This document shows, piece after piece, positions 42,607-52,230 of a stretch of 62,652 nt of DNA. Below the pieces are notes generated by a model. The model saw only the letters and a list, made by a program, of their open reading frames with translations. It was not told the origin of the DNA and did not search any database. Made by a program: the position numbers and the translations under genes. Each line of letters begins with the position of its first letter. Position 1 is the first letter of the stretch. This stretch comes from a virus: the IMG/VR virus record IMGVR_UViG_3300027754_004386, positions 1 through 62,652 of that record, one strand, 5' to 3'.

Positions 42607-43697
42607 CTTTCTTTCCATTTTATTTGACTACATAAAGGTCTTAACCATTTTCTATCTAAAACTTTTTGATTGGTCTGATTTATACCATATTTTTCATATG
42701 GATCTCCATACCCTAAGTTAGCCGTTAAAAAATCAAATTCAACATCTCTTGGTGGGGTTGAGTCACAGTAATATCTTACAGAACCAAATCTTTGGTTTCC
42801 TCCTGCCGCTATGGTTTTTCTTGATAATTTATCATAACCATAATAAACTTCAGGATAATCTTCATTTTTTAAATTAGTGTCATTACTATCCATAACCCTT
42901 ACAGGTAAAGTCCCTTTATATTTTCTCCAATTACCTTTTCTTTTTAAAAAATCAAAAAAATTAGACTCTTCGTTTAAAACCTTATTTACAATTCTACTAA
43001 TGTCATTTTCAGTTAATCTAACTATTCTTTTCATATCTTCATTTGTTTTTTTCTTTTTATAACTTGTCATAATTGGTTTTTGACCTTTACCTGTTTGTGT
43101 GTCTTTTTTTTCTGCTGATCTTTTTTGTTGACATGCTGATTTTTTTTCAGAGTCAGACATTTTACCCGCAACACCCGCAGCTCTACATTTAGGGTATCCC
43201 CCTTTATCTGTATTAGTTCTACCACAAGGAGGATGTTTACCATCAACCTTTTTACAAATGTTAACCCAAGGCCCTTTTGGTTGTTTAGATCCTTTAGGTT
43301 TCTTTTTAGTACCAAACCAAACGGCTAAATCTTCGTTTAGATTGATTTTATCAAGTTCAATCCATTCTTTAATGGGTACAATTTTTTTACCTTTTCCTGG
43401 TGTTTGATTTATAACATTACCATCCTCGTCACTAAAAGTTGCGTACGGATTATTTTTTATTTTATTATAAATTTTAACTGCCATTGTTTCTTCTTTTTTT
43501 CTTTGTTTTTTTGTTCTTTCCATTTTACCATCATATGAATCATATTCCAAATCAGGACTTTTGTAATTAGAAACAGGTTCAGTAAATGGCCCCATTACGT
43601 CTTTTTTAAAGAATCTAACTCCCGCCTGTAAAGGTGCAACATATGATCCTCTAGATCCCGTGGAGGTAGATGTTACCTCATTTAATGGCTTTTTCAT
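42591..43697 (-). CDS. Phage protein with DUF5872-like Cys domain fused to a second module
   Basis: A 368-residue protein. Residues about 120-195 hold a Cys-rich segment: GPWVNICKKVDGKHPPCGR, GGYPKCRAAG and KKSACQQKR, matching the WVxIC...PCGR...YPxCR pattern of DUF5872-like proteins of large viruses and phages. From Met222 a new unit begins, MKRIVRLTENDISRIVNKVL followed by NEES. This looks like an independent protein start with an LxE-ending amphipathic helix, and then a basic C-terminal domain. An ATG at 43034 could give a second product. This may be a natural fusion. Function is unknown; the basic and Cys content suggest nucleic-acid or head association. Confidence 0.65.
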   Translation of the reverse strand: MKKPLNEVTSTSTGSRGSYVAPLQAGVRFFKKDVMGPFTEPVSNYKSPDLEYDSYDGKMERTKKQRKKEETMAVKIYNKIKNNPYATFSDEDGNVINQTPGKGKKIVPIKEWIELDKINLNEDLAVWFGTKKKPKGSKQPKGPWVNICKKVDGKHPPCGRTNTDKGGYPKCRAAGVAGKMSDSEKKSACQQKRSAEKKDTQTGKGQKPIMTSYKKKKTNEDMKRIVRLTENDISRIVNKVLNEESNFFDFLKRKGNWRKYKGTLPVRVMDSNDTNLKNEDYPEVYYGYDKLSRKTIAAGGNQRFGSVRYYCDSTPPRDVEFDFLTANLGYGDPYEKYGINQTNQKVLDRKWLRPLCSQIKWKERKKGL

Positions 43698-43701
43698 ATA
43701 T

Positions 43702-43710
43702 TATAAATAC
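43702..43710 (-). promoter_or_regulatory. Weak late promoter motif (GTATTTATA)
   Basis: A near-copy of ATATTTATA only 4 nt before the ATG of the DUF5872-like gene. The short spacing would imply an almost leaderless transcript, so this is a weaker candidate. Confidence 0.3.
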
Positions 43711-43711
43711 T

Positions 43712-44170
43712 TTAATGTCTTAAAAAATATGTATGTACCATCAAATGTATATGATAAAAACAAAGTGTTGCGATTCCCCAAGTCTCCATCCAATAAAGAC
43801 CATCAAAATATAAAAACAATAAAGACAATAAATAAATCGGCATGTAAAATCTAAACCTTTTTATTGACCATAAAGGAAATGTTGATGTAACAAAAAATGA
43901 TATTGCTAAAATATTGTGTAACAACATATAACTTTCAACAGAAAACACAGTTAAAAGTAATATCAAAACCGCAGAAATTCTCCATTTAGGAAGATCAAAA
44001 AAGAAATAACTAACAAGTGCATTTGTAAAAATAAAAAGTGGTTGTAAAGGGGTATTCCAAGATTGAGAAATAGAATCTAAATGTCCACAAGTTAAATAAA
44101 TAATAAAAGGTTGTAACAAAGCAATTACTGCCGTGAACAACCTTTTATAAAATTCAAATTTAGTTATCAT
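43712..44170 (-). CDS. Polytopic inner-membrane protein
   Basis: A 152-residue protein with about five or six hydrophobic segments: RLFTAVIALLQPFIIYLTCG, LQPLFIFTNALVSYFFFDLP, ISAVLILLLTVFSVESYM, LHNILAISFFVTSTFPLW, MPIYLLSLLFLYFDGLYW and IATLCFYHIHLMVHTYFL. It overlaps the stop of the T9SS-cargo-like gene by 4 nt (ATGA), so the two are translationally coupled. No holin or transporter family is recognised. A joint envelope function with the secreted partner is an inference from coupling. Confidence 0.75.
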   Translation of the reverse strand: MITKFEFYKRLFTAVIALLQPFIIYLTCGHLDSISQSWNTPLQPLFIFTNALVSYFFFDLPKWRISAVLILLLTVFSVESYMLLHNILAISFFVTSTFPLWSIKRFRFYMPIYLLSLLFLYFDGLYWMETWGIATLCFYHIHLMVHTYFLRH

Positions 44171-47037
44171 TTAATCACTTTTCTCATAGTTCCGTCGTCG
44201 TAGACCTCAATGTAAACATCCATTAAATTAAGTCTGTTAGGATCTATTTCTTGTCCGTTTAAGTTAATATATTTAACGATTGTTTTTTGATTACCCAAAT
44301 CCGTATTATTGATTGATATTGGACCAAAAGTTTCATAAACCCCATCGTTATCATATTGTTGTAATCTATAGTAATTAATAATTGGTTCCACTTTATAATC
44401 AACAACATCATAATCAATTTGTGTGTTTGAATTACCAGCAGCATTTAGTGTGACCACAGTTTCCCAAGTTTCACCATCTCTACTTTTTTGTAGATTAAAA
44501 TGACTAGTGTTTTGTTCTGATGAGGTCACCCAAAAAATATAATTATTCTCACCCTTATTAATACCATCAAATGATGTTAATTCAATTGGAAGTCCACTTT
44601 GGATAGACACTCTATATTCCTCTATTTCACCATATGTATACCCTGCCGAGTTATATGCGTCTGTTGTTGGTGTTCCTGACCATTTAGACAATACTCTCAT
44701 TTTAACACTTGTGGCTACCGCTGTGGTTGGAACAGTAAATGATTGTGATTGTGTCGTTCCATATGTTGTTTGCATTATGTTTTCTGTTGTTTGAAATATC
44801 CCATCGTTATTATAATCAATCCAAGCAGCATATCCTGAAGGGTATCCTAAAAATGTTGCTGGGCTAGAAACATATATTGTGTAGGTTGATCCTTTAACCA
44901 AATTCGTTGAAATTGATGTAAAATCTTGATATGAATCACCTAATGGTGAGTCATATGTTGAAGTGTTATTTATTGTGTTTAATGTTACATTTGATATATA
45001 ATCACCACCACCTGTTCCTGTACTATATGGAGGGGCTGATTGTAGAGTAACAGACACAGGTGAAGTAACACCCGCAGGACAACCCCCACTAACAGAAGTG
45101 GTTCTAAAATACATTGTGGGTTGCTGTACGTTTAATATAAGAGTGTATGGATTTGCTGGGTTGTTTATTGTTCCCGCCACTGTTGAAAAGTTATCATATG
45201 AAAATTCAAACTTTGTTGTAGTACCACCATTTCCTGTTGTAGTGAATACCACGGCATCATTTACAGTTGTTGATGTTTTATTTGCAGCTAAAGTACCCGC
45301 CGCAGTAGGTGTAGTACAAGGAGCAACACAAGTTCTAGATATAGTAAATGTACCTGTAATTACTGATACCCCATAATATGCAACATACACATAATATACA
45401 GTTCCGTTTACTGTTGTAAAGGTAGCACTTTCCGTACCACCGGCGAGTGCTGCATCAACGGCTGCGACTTGAGTTCTACTAGCGCATGTACCATACCCAA
45501 TATACATTCCTATATCAATGGATGAGGTTACAGATATGGTTGTTTGCCCACCATCTCCTGTAAATGTATACCACACACCATAACCACCAACATACAAACT
45601 ATTTGGAGATGTTTCAACAACAGAGTTTACTGTCGTTCCGGCTAAAGAAGAGGTTGCACATGGTAAAGAAGTTGCTGCTGAGCATGCATCGTTTGTTGGT
45701 GGAGTAGGCGCTGCAGTACAAGTTCTTGATATTGTAAAAGTACCTGTTGCGGTAGATGTTGTGCTATAATGAGCAATAAAGACATAATACTGTTGACTGT
45801 TTGTCGTTGTAAATGTATATGATTCCGCAGAGTTTGATAAGGCATTATCTTGTGAAGCTACAACAGAAAAAGAACCGCAACTTGTACCTGTAAGTATAAC
45901 CATTTCATGGTCAAATACTGCAGTTGATGATATTGTTGTTTGTTGACCATCTCCTGTAAATGAATACCATACCCCATAATTTGAAACTGATGCGCTTGCT
46001 GGAGGCACCTCAGAAACTGAGTTGACTGTTGTTCCTGCCAAATTAGACGTAGCGCAAGGTAAACTAGTAGCCCCTGAACACGCATCATTTGATGGAGGAC
46101 TTAAAGTAGTAAAAGACCATGTTGAACATCCTGTTGCGGGTCCAACAGAATTTCGTGGAACAATTTTATGATAATAAGTTGTATTGGAGCTTAATGTTCC
46201 TGGATTGTAAGTAGTGCCAGCTTGATTTGAGGATACTAACGGAGGTGTTGCTGAGGTTCCGAAATAAACATCATAACCTGTTGCTGTTGCTGTAGCAGCC
46301 CAATTAATTGTTTGTGTTAAAGAAACATTTGTTGCACCATTAGATGGTGAAGAAAGGCTCGCACAGGTTGGTACTGTAGATGTAACATTATAAACAATAG
46401 ATACATTGTCAATAGCTGCGGGTGGGTTTGTCCCTACAGATCCATCATTTCTCCATTCAAATGTTAATCTATAAGCTGTGTTTGTAAAGTACGAAGCTGG
46501 TATTGTAATAGTTATCAGTTGTGAGGTAGTATAACCAGCAAATGAAGCATTATATATTGTTCGCGTAGTGTTTGCAGTAGCGGCATTTATAATACCCGTA
46601 GGTGCAGTTCCACTTAAAGTTTTTTGTGTACCATAAACAGGTGCGGCATTTGCAGCGGGTTCAAAATAAACACTCATATAATCACAACAACTTTCACCCG
46701 TTCCTTTCCAATAAAAAGATAAAGTTGCGGTTGCTGTGTTTGTTGGTAAGGTAAAATTTCTATATAGATGAGATACCCTTGCAGCACTATTTGTATATGA
46801 ATTTGGAGCAGTACTTGTTGCGTTTGTAATATATGCACCTCTTGATCCACCATATGCATAGGCACTACCTACTATCCATTGATTTTGAGTTGCAGTACCG
46901 ACTGTAGCTGTCCATCCGTTTGCTGTGGCAGTAGTACCCGTTTCAAATCCACCATCACCTGTTGGGGACAATAATGTTGTTTGACTATATGATAACAAGT
47001 TTACTAATAAACTTAAAATAAAAATTAACTTTTTCAT
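44167..47037 (-). CDS. Secreted multidomain surface protein with T9SS-type C-terminal domain
   Basis: A 956-residue protein. Residues 1-19 (MKKLIFILSLLVNLLSYSQ) are a signal peptide. Then follow a MAM/jelly-roll-like domain (25-217), a fibronectin III-like domain (223-313), two repeats of about 125 residues starting NDACS(G/A)ATSLPCATS (316-440 and 447-571), an Ig-like part, and a GEVED-type domain (675-812, ending YGEIEEYRVSI). The LPIELTSF module (816-910) and a short final domain (918-956, NLNGQEI... MRKVIK) match the tail of flavobacterial type IX secretion cargo. It would be exported by the host T9SS and held on or released from the cell surface. It looks acquired from a host-type genome. 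Confidence 0.85.
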   Translation of the reverse strand: MKKLIFILSLLVNLLSYSQTTLLSPTGDGGFETGTTATANGWTATVGTATQNQWIVGSAYAYGGSRGAYITNATSTAPNSYTNSAARVSHLYRNFTLPTNTATATLSFYWKGTGESCCDYMSVYFEPAANAAPVYGTQKTLSGTAPTGIINAATANTTRTIYNASFAGYTTSQLITITIPASYFTNTAYRLTFEWRNDGSVGTNPPAAIDNVSIVYNVTSTVPTCASLSSPSNGATNVSLTQTINWAATATATGYDVYFGTSATPPLVSSNQAGTTYNPGTLSSNTTYYHKIVPRNSVGPATGCSTWSFTTLSPPSNDACSGATSLPCATSNLAGTTVNSVSEVPPASASVSNYGVWYSFTGDGQQTTISSTAVFDHEMVILTGTSCGSFSVVASQDNALSNSAESYTFTTTNSQQYYVFIAHYSTTSTATGTFTISRTCTAAPTPPTNDACSAATSLPCATSSLAGTTVNSVVETSPNSLYVGGYGVWYTFTGDGGQTTISVTSSIDIGMYIGYGTCASRTQVAAVDAALAGGTESATFTTVNGTVYYVYVAYYGVSVITGTFTISRTCVAPCTTPTAAGTLAANKTSTTVNDAVVFTTTGNGGTTTKFEFSYDNFSTVAGTINNPANPYTLILNVQQPTMYFRTTSVSGGCPAGVTSPVSVTLQSAPPYSTGTGGGDYISNVTLNTINNTSTYDSPLGDSYQDFTSISTNLVKGSTYTIYVSSPATFLGYPSGYAAWIDYNNDGIFQTTENIMQTTYGTTQSQSFTVPTTAVATSVKMRVLSKWSGTPTTDAYNSAGYTYGEIEEYRVSIQSGLPIELTSFDGINKGENNYIFWVTSSEQNTSHFNLQKSRDGETWETVVTLNAAGNSNTQIDYDVVDYKVEPIINYYRLQQYDNDGVYETFGPISINNTDLGNQKTIVKYINLNGQEIDPNRLNLMDVYIEVYDDGTMRKVIK

Positions 47038-47069
47038 TTTTTATATTTTTTTAATTAATAATAATATTA

Positions 47070-47078
47070 TATAAATAT
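47070..47078 (-). promoter_or_regulatory. Candidate late promoter motif ATATTTATA
   Basis: An exact copy, 32 nt before the ATG of the T9SS-cargo-like gene. A similar longer spacing is seen before the scaffold gene (52231-52239). Confidence 0.4.
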
Positions 47079-47175
47079 CTTATTTAAAAATAAAAATAAT
47101 CGTAAATACTTAATAAAACAATAAAGAAGAACTTAAATTTTATTTTTCTTTCAAAATGGTATTATGAATGAGCAA

Positions 47176-48885
47176 TTAAAGGATTAATTCATATTTAAAA
47201 AGTCCACAGTCCCATATTTTATTAAAACCTAATTCAGTAGTTAACTCCTTTTCCGTTTTTGATAGGTTAATATTTGGATATCTTTTTTTTAAATTATTTT
47301 TACCAAAAGAAAATTTGTGGTACCTCTTATATCTACCCACTTTAGAATTATAATAGTAATAAGTTGGTTTAACTATTGACGTAAGTTTAAACCCTAAATT
47401 ACTATATAAATTATTATCGGGATCTATAGTCCATCTTCTATCTGCAAAACTAATAATACTATTTGGTGAATATTCTTTAATAAAAAATTTTATGAATTTA
47501 GATGCCAAACCTCTTATTACATAATTTTGTTTAGTTGCGTATCTACTTAATTCATATTCTCCATTTTTATTTTTGGTCATATTTCTTTTTTCATTGAATG
47601 ACATAACTCCAACTAATTCATTCTCATAATAAGCACCATAACATATAGTAGATTTATCTGTCCCTTGAATGTGATTATTATTTAAAAATATTTTCTTATC
47701 TTCATTATTTAGATTTTTTATTATAACATTTCTACCTCCGATCTTAATTCCATTATTAATTTTTAACAAATGTTTAAGTTTTGTTTTGACCAAATCTTTT
47801 TTAGTCATCCATTCGTCCTCAAAAATTTGTATGAGATTATAACCAAGTTGCTTACATTCAATTGTTTTATTTAAATGATAGTTAGAATTCTTACCCATCT
47901 TTTCTGTATGGTAATAAAGACCATTATACTCAATAAGAATGTTCGTATCTTTAATAATTATGTCTATTTCTTTACCATTAAGTAATTTACGATTTTTACC
48001 TTTTTCTGTTTCAAATCCTAAACTTTCAATAAATTCTTTAATTTCAATTTCCCCTTTAGATGTCCAAGTCGGTGTTGCATTTATGTTTGTTTCTATAGCC
48101 TTTGCACTCAAAATTTTTGAAATAGTATTTGAAACTATTTTATGATTTGGGAAATTGAGTTTATAATCCTCTAATGTTGTGTTATGTTTGTGTTTTAAAT
48201 GTGTATTTGAAATTGATTTCATTTTTTCACCACATAGATTACATATGACAAAATTATCTTCATTATTTAATTCATTATTCCTTTCTATTTTTTTTAATAA
48301 TTTTGAATGTAAATGAACATCTTCAGGAAATTTATCTATATATTCATTAATGGTGGTATTATGGACTTTTCGAATGTGTTGTTCAAAACAACCCGTTTTA
48401 TTTAAAGTATCTGATGTTTCCCAATCACACAACCTACATTTTCTACTTGATTTTATTTCTAATTCGATAATGTCAAAATAATTCTCAAACCATTTTTTAT
48501 TATGTTCTGATTCATATTTTTTTCTTTGGTAATTATTTTTTGGGATATTAACGTCACCATATAAATTAATTATGTGTTTGGTTAGCATTCCTGATAAATT
48601 ATTTGGGTCATTAATAATAATCTCAGTTTTTTTACACTTAGCAACTAATTCATAATTGTTTTTTGGGGTATATAATTTGGTTTTACTTGATCCTATATTA
48701 GAACTATTACCTATTTTTATTTGACCTCCTTTTTTATTTATGTCTATATTGTTGTCCTTTAAAATTTGTGATATTTTTTTGTGACCAACTTTAAAACGTT
48801 CAGCTAATTTATGAGTACTCGGTATTTCTGTTTTATATAGATCAATAATTTTTATAATATCGTCATTTGTTAACTTTGTTTTCAT
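47176..48885 (-). CDS. Free-standing homing endonuclease (Vsr/EDxHD-like) with zinc fingers and GNAT-like domain
   Basis: A 569-residue protein. The order is an N-terminal helix-turn-helix (about 8-52), two Zn-finger-like units (C150/C153/H170/H175 and C215/C218 with His near 229-234), and a PD-(D/E)XK/Vsr-like nuclease core at about 278-375 (EIKEFIESLGFE, GKEIDIIIKDTNILIEYNGL, YYHTEKM, LGYNLIQIFEDEW). A GNAT-like domain follows at about 384-530 (GAYYENELVGVMSFNEKRN, SRYATKQNYVIRGLASKFI). This layout is that of phage-borne free-standing homing endonucleases. It sits just downstream of the capsid gene, between terminator and promoter, as an insertion would. Confidence 0.8.
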   Translation of the reverse strand: MKTKLTNDDIIKIIDLYKTEIPSTHKLAERFKVGHKKISQILKDNNIDINKKGGQIKIGNSSNIGSSKTKLYTPKNNYELVAKCKKTEIIINDPNNLSGMLTKHIINLYGDVNIPKNNYQRKKYESEHNKKWFENYFDIIELEIKSSRKCRLCDWETSDTLNKTGCFEQHIRKVHNTTINEYIDKFPEDVHLHSKLLKKIERNNELNNEDNFVICNLCGEKMKSISNTHLKHKHNTTLEDYKLNFPNHKIVSNTISKILSAKAIETNINATPTWTSKGEIEIKEFIESLGFETEKGKNRKLLNGKEIDIIIKDTNILIEYNGLYYHTEKMGKNSNYHLNKTIECKQLGYNLIQIFEDEWMTKKDLVKTKLKHLLKINNGIKIGGRNVIIKNLNNEDKKIFLNNNHIQGTDKSTICYGAYYENELVGVMSFNEKRNMTKNKNGEYELSRYATKQNYVIRGLASKFIKFFIKEYSPNSIISFADRRWTIDPDNNLYSNLGFKLTSIVKPTYYYYNSKVGRYKRYHKFSFGKNNLKKRYPNINLSKTEKELTTELGFNKIWDCGLFKYELIL

Positions 48886-48897
48886 AAATTATTTTTA

Positions 48898-48906
48898 TAT
48901 AAATAT
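48898..48906 (-). promoter_or_regulatory. Candidate late promoter motif ATATTTATA
   Basis: An exact copy followed by TAAAAATAATTT and the ATG of the homing endonuclease gene after exactly 12 nt. Confidence 0.6.
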
Positions 48907-48956
48907 AATAAAAATAAAATTATAGTCCATTCATTTTTACACCTATCATAAAATAA

Positions 48957-48989
48957 AAAAAGGGTGATAAATAAATACCACCCTTTTTT
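48957..48989 (-). terminator. Terminator downstream of the major capsid gene
   Basis: AAAAAGGGTG and CACCCTTTTT form a 10-bp stem over a 12-nt loop, with T-runs on both strands. It lies 20 nt past the stop of the capsid gene and separates it from the homing endonuclease. Confidence 0.85.
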
Positions 48990-49008
48990 ATGTTCTATAG
49001 ATGAACGA

Positions 49009-50814
49009 TTATCTCAATTCTCTAAGATCAAATGTACGTACTCCATCAACAGTGATACGTCCGTAGAAACGGTTATTCACCATTTTCTTCGCGTATCTCG
49101 TCATTATTCCTTTTATTGGAGTGAAGTTAAATGGGTTGTACATTGTAGGTGTCAATTGTAGAGGTACGTACGGTGCGTAAACGTATCCTGTGTCTAACAA
49201 TGATGTTCCTTTGTGACCCAACAAGATTGTGTTTGGTGGGAAGTAAGGATCACGATAAACTTGGTAACGTCCTGCAAGAGTACCAACTCTTTCAATACCC
49301 ATGTTATACTGATCTTGCTCAGGAGAAGCGTTAGATACGTGGAAGTATTCTAAATCATCAAAAATAGCTGAGATTTCAGAAGATACAACGATCCAGTTAG
49401 CTCCACCTCTAAGTGTAGATTTGTGAATTTGTGCTGAAATTTGGTTGATAGCTGTGATCAACGTTTGATTCCAGTCTTTTTGAGTGTACTGAGTCAACGG
49501 ATTCGCTGAAGTACCTCTTTTCCATCCGTTGTAATCCCAACGTAATGTCCAAGCCGCACCTTTTCTCAAGTCACGAAGAATTTCACGGTCAATTTCTGCC
49601 GCCACTTGCTCAGACAATAAAGCTGTTAATTCAGCCTCAGCGTCGATGTTATGGAATGCAGAAACGTCTTGTGCCAATTCAGGAGACCATTGTGCTCTTA
49701 GTTTTCTTTCTGTAACAGATACAGTAACTGACTCAAGGTCAAAAGAAACTTCACCAATTTGATCTTCAAATTCCAATTCTTTGTAAACTCTATATGATGC
49801 AGTAAATGCAGATCCGGCAACCGCACTACCAGCTATATCAGTTGTTAAACCAGAGTATCCATCAAGTGAATCAACACCAATAGAACATGGAACTTGTAAA
49901 TCAACTTCTAAGTAGATAAGTCCGTTAGGTGTACAAAGATTGTCATATGAACCACCATTTCCATCAGTAGGGAATGTAGTTGAAGTTTGTACACCATATT
50001 GTACGATTCCTTTACCATATTTTTGAGTAACTACTCTAAATAATAGGTTTCCTGAACCTGCTCCTGAGAATGCACCACCCGCAGTTGTAACAGCATTTAC
50101 GTGTAAATCAGAAAGGAATGCTTCATTATCCATTTCTTGACCATCAGGACCGATAAGTTTTCCTGCACCTGCGTTAGAGAATCCAGAAAGTACAAGTAAT
50201 ACTTTTCTGTACTCATCTGCCGTATAAGCAGAAGGGATTAATTGACCATTAGACCAAGCTACTGTACTTACCGCACTTGAAGTGATTGCCGAGAATGTAC
50301 CTTTAGAATAATCAAAAAGTCCTGGTGGATCTAATGCTGGTTCAGCACCTTCATAAAATCTATCATAAAGGTTTTTGTCACCTGTTGAATATCCAGCACC
50401 TTGAGCTGCAGGACCATTAGGCGCTCCAAGTGGAGAGTAGTGAGTACCACCAGCTGTAGGGTCTTGACCATTTTGGTAAGCTTGGATTTTAGGTACGAAG
50501 TAGAACAATTTACCGATAGGCAAGTTCATTGCTTGTACAGATACTAAATCGTTAGCCAACAATTTAGAGAATACGCGTCTTACGATAGGGAAAACTACAG
50601 TTTCAAATGAACCTGAACTATCTGTTGATGCCGCTTCGTTGATTAGGTGAGATGCTTGGTTTTCATAAAGTTGTGCCATGTTCTCTTTAATGTGTCCTTT
50701 TAGACCGTCTAGGAATCCTAATTTATCCCATTTGCTAATTGTATCTTCTTTGATAACTTTAAGGTGCTTAAGACCGATGTTACCAACAAGACCTGATTCT
50801 AATAATGCTCCCAT
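49009..50814 (-). CDS. gp23: Major capsid protein, T4 gp23-like
   Basis: A 601-residue protein. The N-terminal region KWDKLGFLDGLKGHIKENMA, then QLYENQASHLINE, and the core FETVVFPIVRRVFSKLLAND followed by LVSVQAMNLPIGKLFYFVPK are the most conserved gp23 sequences. The prohead protease site is predicted after Glu60 (HLINE/AAST), fitting the (L/I)xE rule and close to T4's Glu65. The C-terminal NRFYGRITVDGVRTFDLREL is also gp23-like. The mature protein of about 541 residues would form the capsid lattice. The gene follows the scaffold gene with a 30-nt gap and ends at a strong terminator. Confidence 0.95.
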   Translation of the reverse strand: MGALLESGLVGNIGLKHLKVIKEDTISKWDKLGFLDGLKGHIKENMAQLYENQASHLINEAASTDSSGSFETVVFPIVRRVFSKLLANDLVSVQAMNLPIGKLFYFVPKIQAYQNGQDPTAGGTHYSPLGAPNGPAAQGAGYSTGDKNLYDRFYEGAEPALDPPGLFDYSKGTFSAITSSAVSTVAWSNGQLIPSAYTADEYRKVLLVLSGFSNAGAGKLIGPDGQEMDNEAFLSDLHVNAVTTAGGAFSGAGSGNLLFRVVTQKYGKGIVQYGVQTSTTFPTDGNGGSYDNLCTPNGLIYLEVDLQVPCSIGVDSLDGYSGLTTDIAGSAVAGSAFTASYRVYKELEFEDQIGEVSFDLESVTVSVTERKLRAQWSPELAQDVSAFHNIDAEAELTALLSEQVAAEIDREILRDLRKGAAWTLRWDYNGWKRGTSANPLTQYTQKDWNQTLITAINQISAQIHKSTLRGGANWIVVSSEISAIFDDLEYFHVSNASPEQDQYNMGIERVGTLAGRYQVYRDPYFPPNTILLGHKGTSLLDTGYVYAPYVPLQLTPTMYNPFNFTPIKGIMTRYAKKMVNNRFYGRITVDGVRTFDLRELR

Positions 50815-50844
50815 TTTTTTATTTTTTAAAATTGAGTTTATTGT

Positions 50845-52197
50845 TTATTTTATTTTATTCATTAAATCCTTCATTCTTAAGAATTGTGGATTTTCATAAG
50901 TTTTACTTTCGATCAAATTAGAAGACCCTGTTGTTGGAGTTTTAATAACTTTAGATGCTACAGATTCTGTAACTACGTTAGTGATTCCATCAAGTTCTTC
51001 TTTGATTGATTTGTAAAGACCTTTAGATTCTTTGATTGATTCAACATTATCAAATCTTCTAAGGATATTAATTTTTTCTTGTTTAGTTGTTGTATGTTCA
51101 GTAAACAAACGAGTAGCGTATGCCAAATTAGAGTTGAATACCGCAACTTCGTTTAACTTAGTTCTAAAGAAATCCAAAGCTTTTTTGTATTCTTCATTTT
51201 TTTCTCTAAGTACGTCGATTTCTTTATTCAAAGATTCTTTTCTTAACTGGCTTGGAGCGGCAACTCTATTTCTTTCAGCTCTTCGCTTATAAGTTATAGT
51301 TCTTGACGCTTCTGTAGTTTCCGCCTCTTTTCTCATTTTTGGTTTTTTCAAGAAAAGACTTGATGCCTCTTCCATTTCTTCTTCCCACTCAGATTCATTT
51401 TCTTCATCAGATGTTTCGGTTACTCCGTGTTTCATATTAGGATATTTGAATTGTTTCATTTTACCTACTTTACCTTTTGGTTTCATAGATTCATAAACCT
51501 CGTCAAGATCTTCCTCTTCTTCCTCATCGGATTCTTCTTCTTCTTCTTCATCCATTTCTAATTCGTAAATGGTCTCATTTTCTTCCTCTTCTTCTTCGTC
51601 CATTTCAAGTTCATACACAACTTCTTCATCTTCTTCGTATGCTTCCATTGTTTCGTCTTCATAACTATTATCAGACTCGTTTTGGATTAAGTATTCAACG
51701 TCCTCATTGTCATCAGACAAATGAATATAATCATCGTCTTTTGAAATAATAATTCCGTCATCTTCTCCCATAGCTTTAAAAACTTTTGCTAATTCTTCAG
51801 GAGAAGCTCCTCTCATGTCCAATGGAGCCATTTCATTTTCGTCTTCCATATCGTCAAATCCCATCATAGTCATATCAAACTCTTGATCGTCTCCTTCGTC
51901 ATCAGACATTTCAAAATCAATATCTTCTTCCTCATCATCACCAGTCGGCTCATTTTCGTATTCAACGTCTTCAATATCTTCAACGTCTTCAACGTCTTCA
52001 ATATCTTCGTCCTCTTGTTCTGAGATTCTTGATTTTGGTTTTTTTGTACCACTAAGTGATTCCTTTACTAATTCACTGATTTCTTCCTTCATAGTAGAAG
52101 CAAGTATTCCTTTTGCATTTTCAGTTACTGCTTCTTCAAGGGCTTTCATTTGTAATAAAGCTTCCTCTACTAAAGAGTTTTTGGTTTCGTTTGCCAT
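50845..52197 (-). CDS. gp22: Prohead core scaffold protein, gp22-like
   Basis: A 450-residue protein. The first 60 residues are helical (EEALLQMKALEEAVTENAKG). Residues about 65-235 are extremely acidic, with long Asp/Glu runs (EEDIDFEMSDDEGDDQEFDM, YELEMDEEEEEEN twice). The C-terminal half is a coiled coil (SLNKEIDVLREKNEEYKKAL, FFRTKLNEVAVFNSNLAYAT), the part most like T4 gp22. Position between protease and capsid genes matches the T4 order 21-22-23. It forms the assembly core around which gp23 assembles and is then degraded. The acidic insertion is much longer than in T4 (about 269 residues in total there). Confidence 0.8.
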   Translation of the reverse strand: MANETKNSLVEEALLQMKALEEAVTENAKGILASTMKEEISELVKESLSGTKKPKSRISEQEDEDIEDVEDVEDIEDVEYENEPTGDDEEEDIDFEMSDDEGDDQEFDMTMMGFDDMEDENEMAPLDMRGASPEELAKVFKAMGEDDGIIISKDDDYIHLSDDNEDVEYLIQNESDNSYEDETMEAYEEDEEVVYELEMDEEEEEENETIYELEMDEEEEEESDEEEEEDLDEVYESMKPKGKVGKMKQFKYPNMKHGVTETSDEENESEWEEEMEEASSLFLKKPKMRKEAETTEASRTITYKRRAERNRVAAPSQLRKESLNKEIDVLREKNEEYKKALDFFRTKLNEVAVFNSNLAYATRLFTEHTTTKQEKINILRRFDNVESIKESKGLYKSIKEELDGITNVVTESVASKVIKTPTTGSSNLIESKTYENPQFLRMKDLMNKIK

Positions 52198-52230
52198 TTT
52201 TAATGCGTGCGTAAAATTGTTTATTTATCA

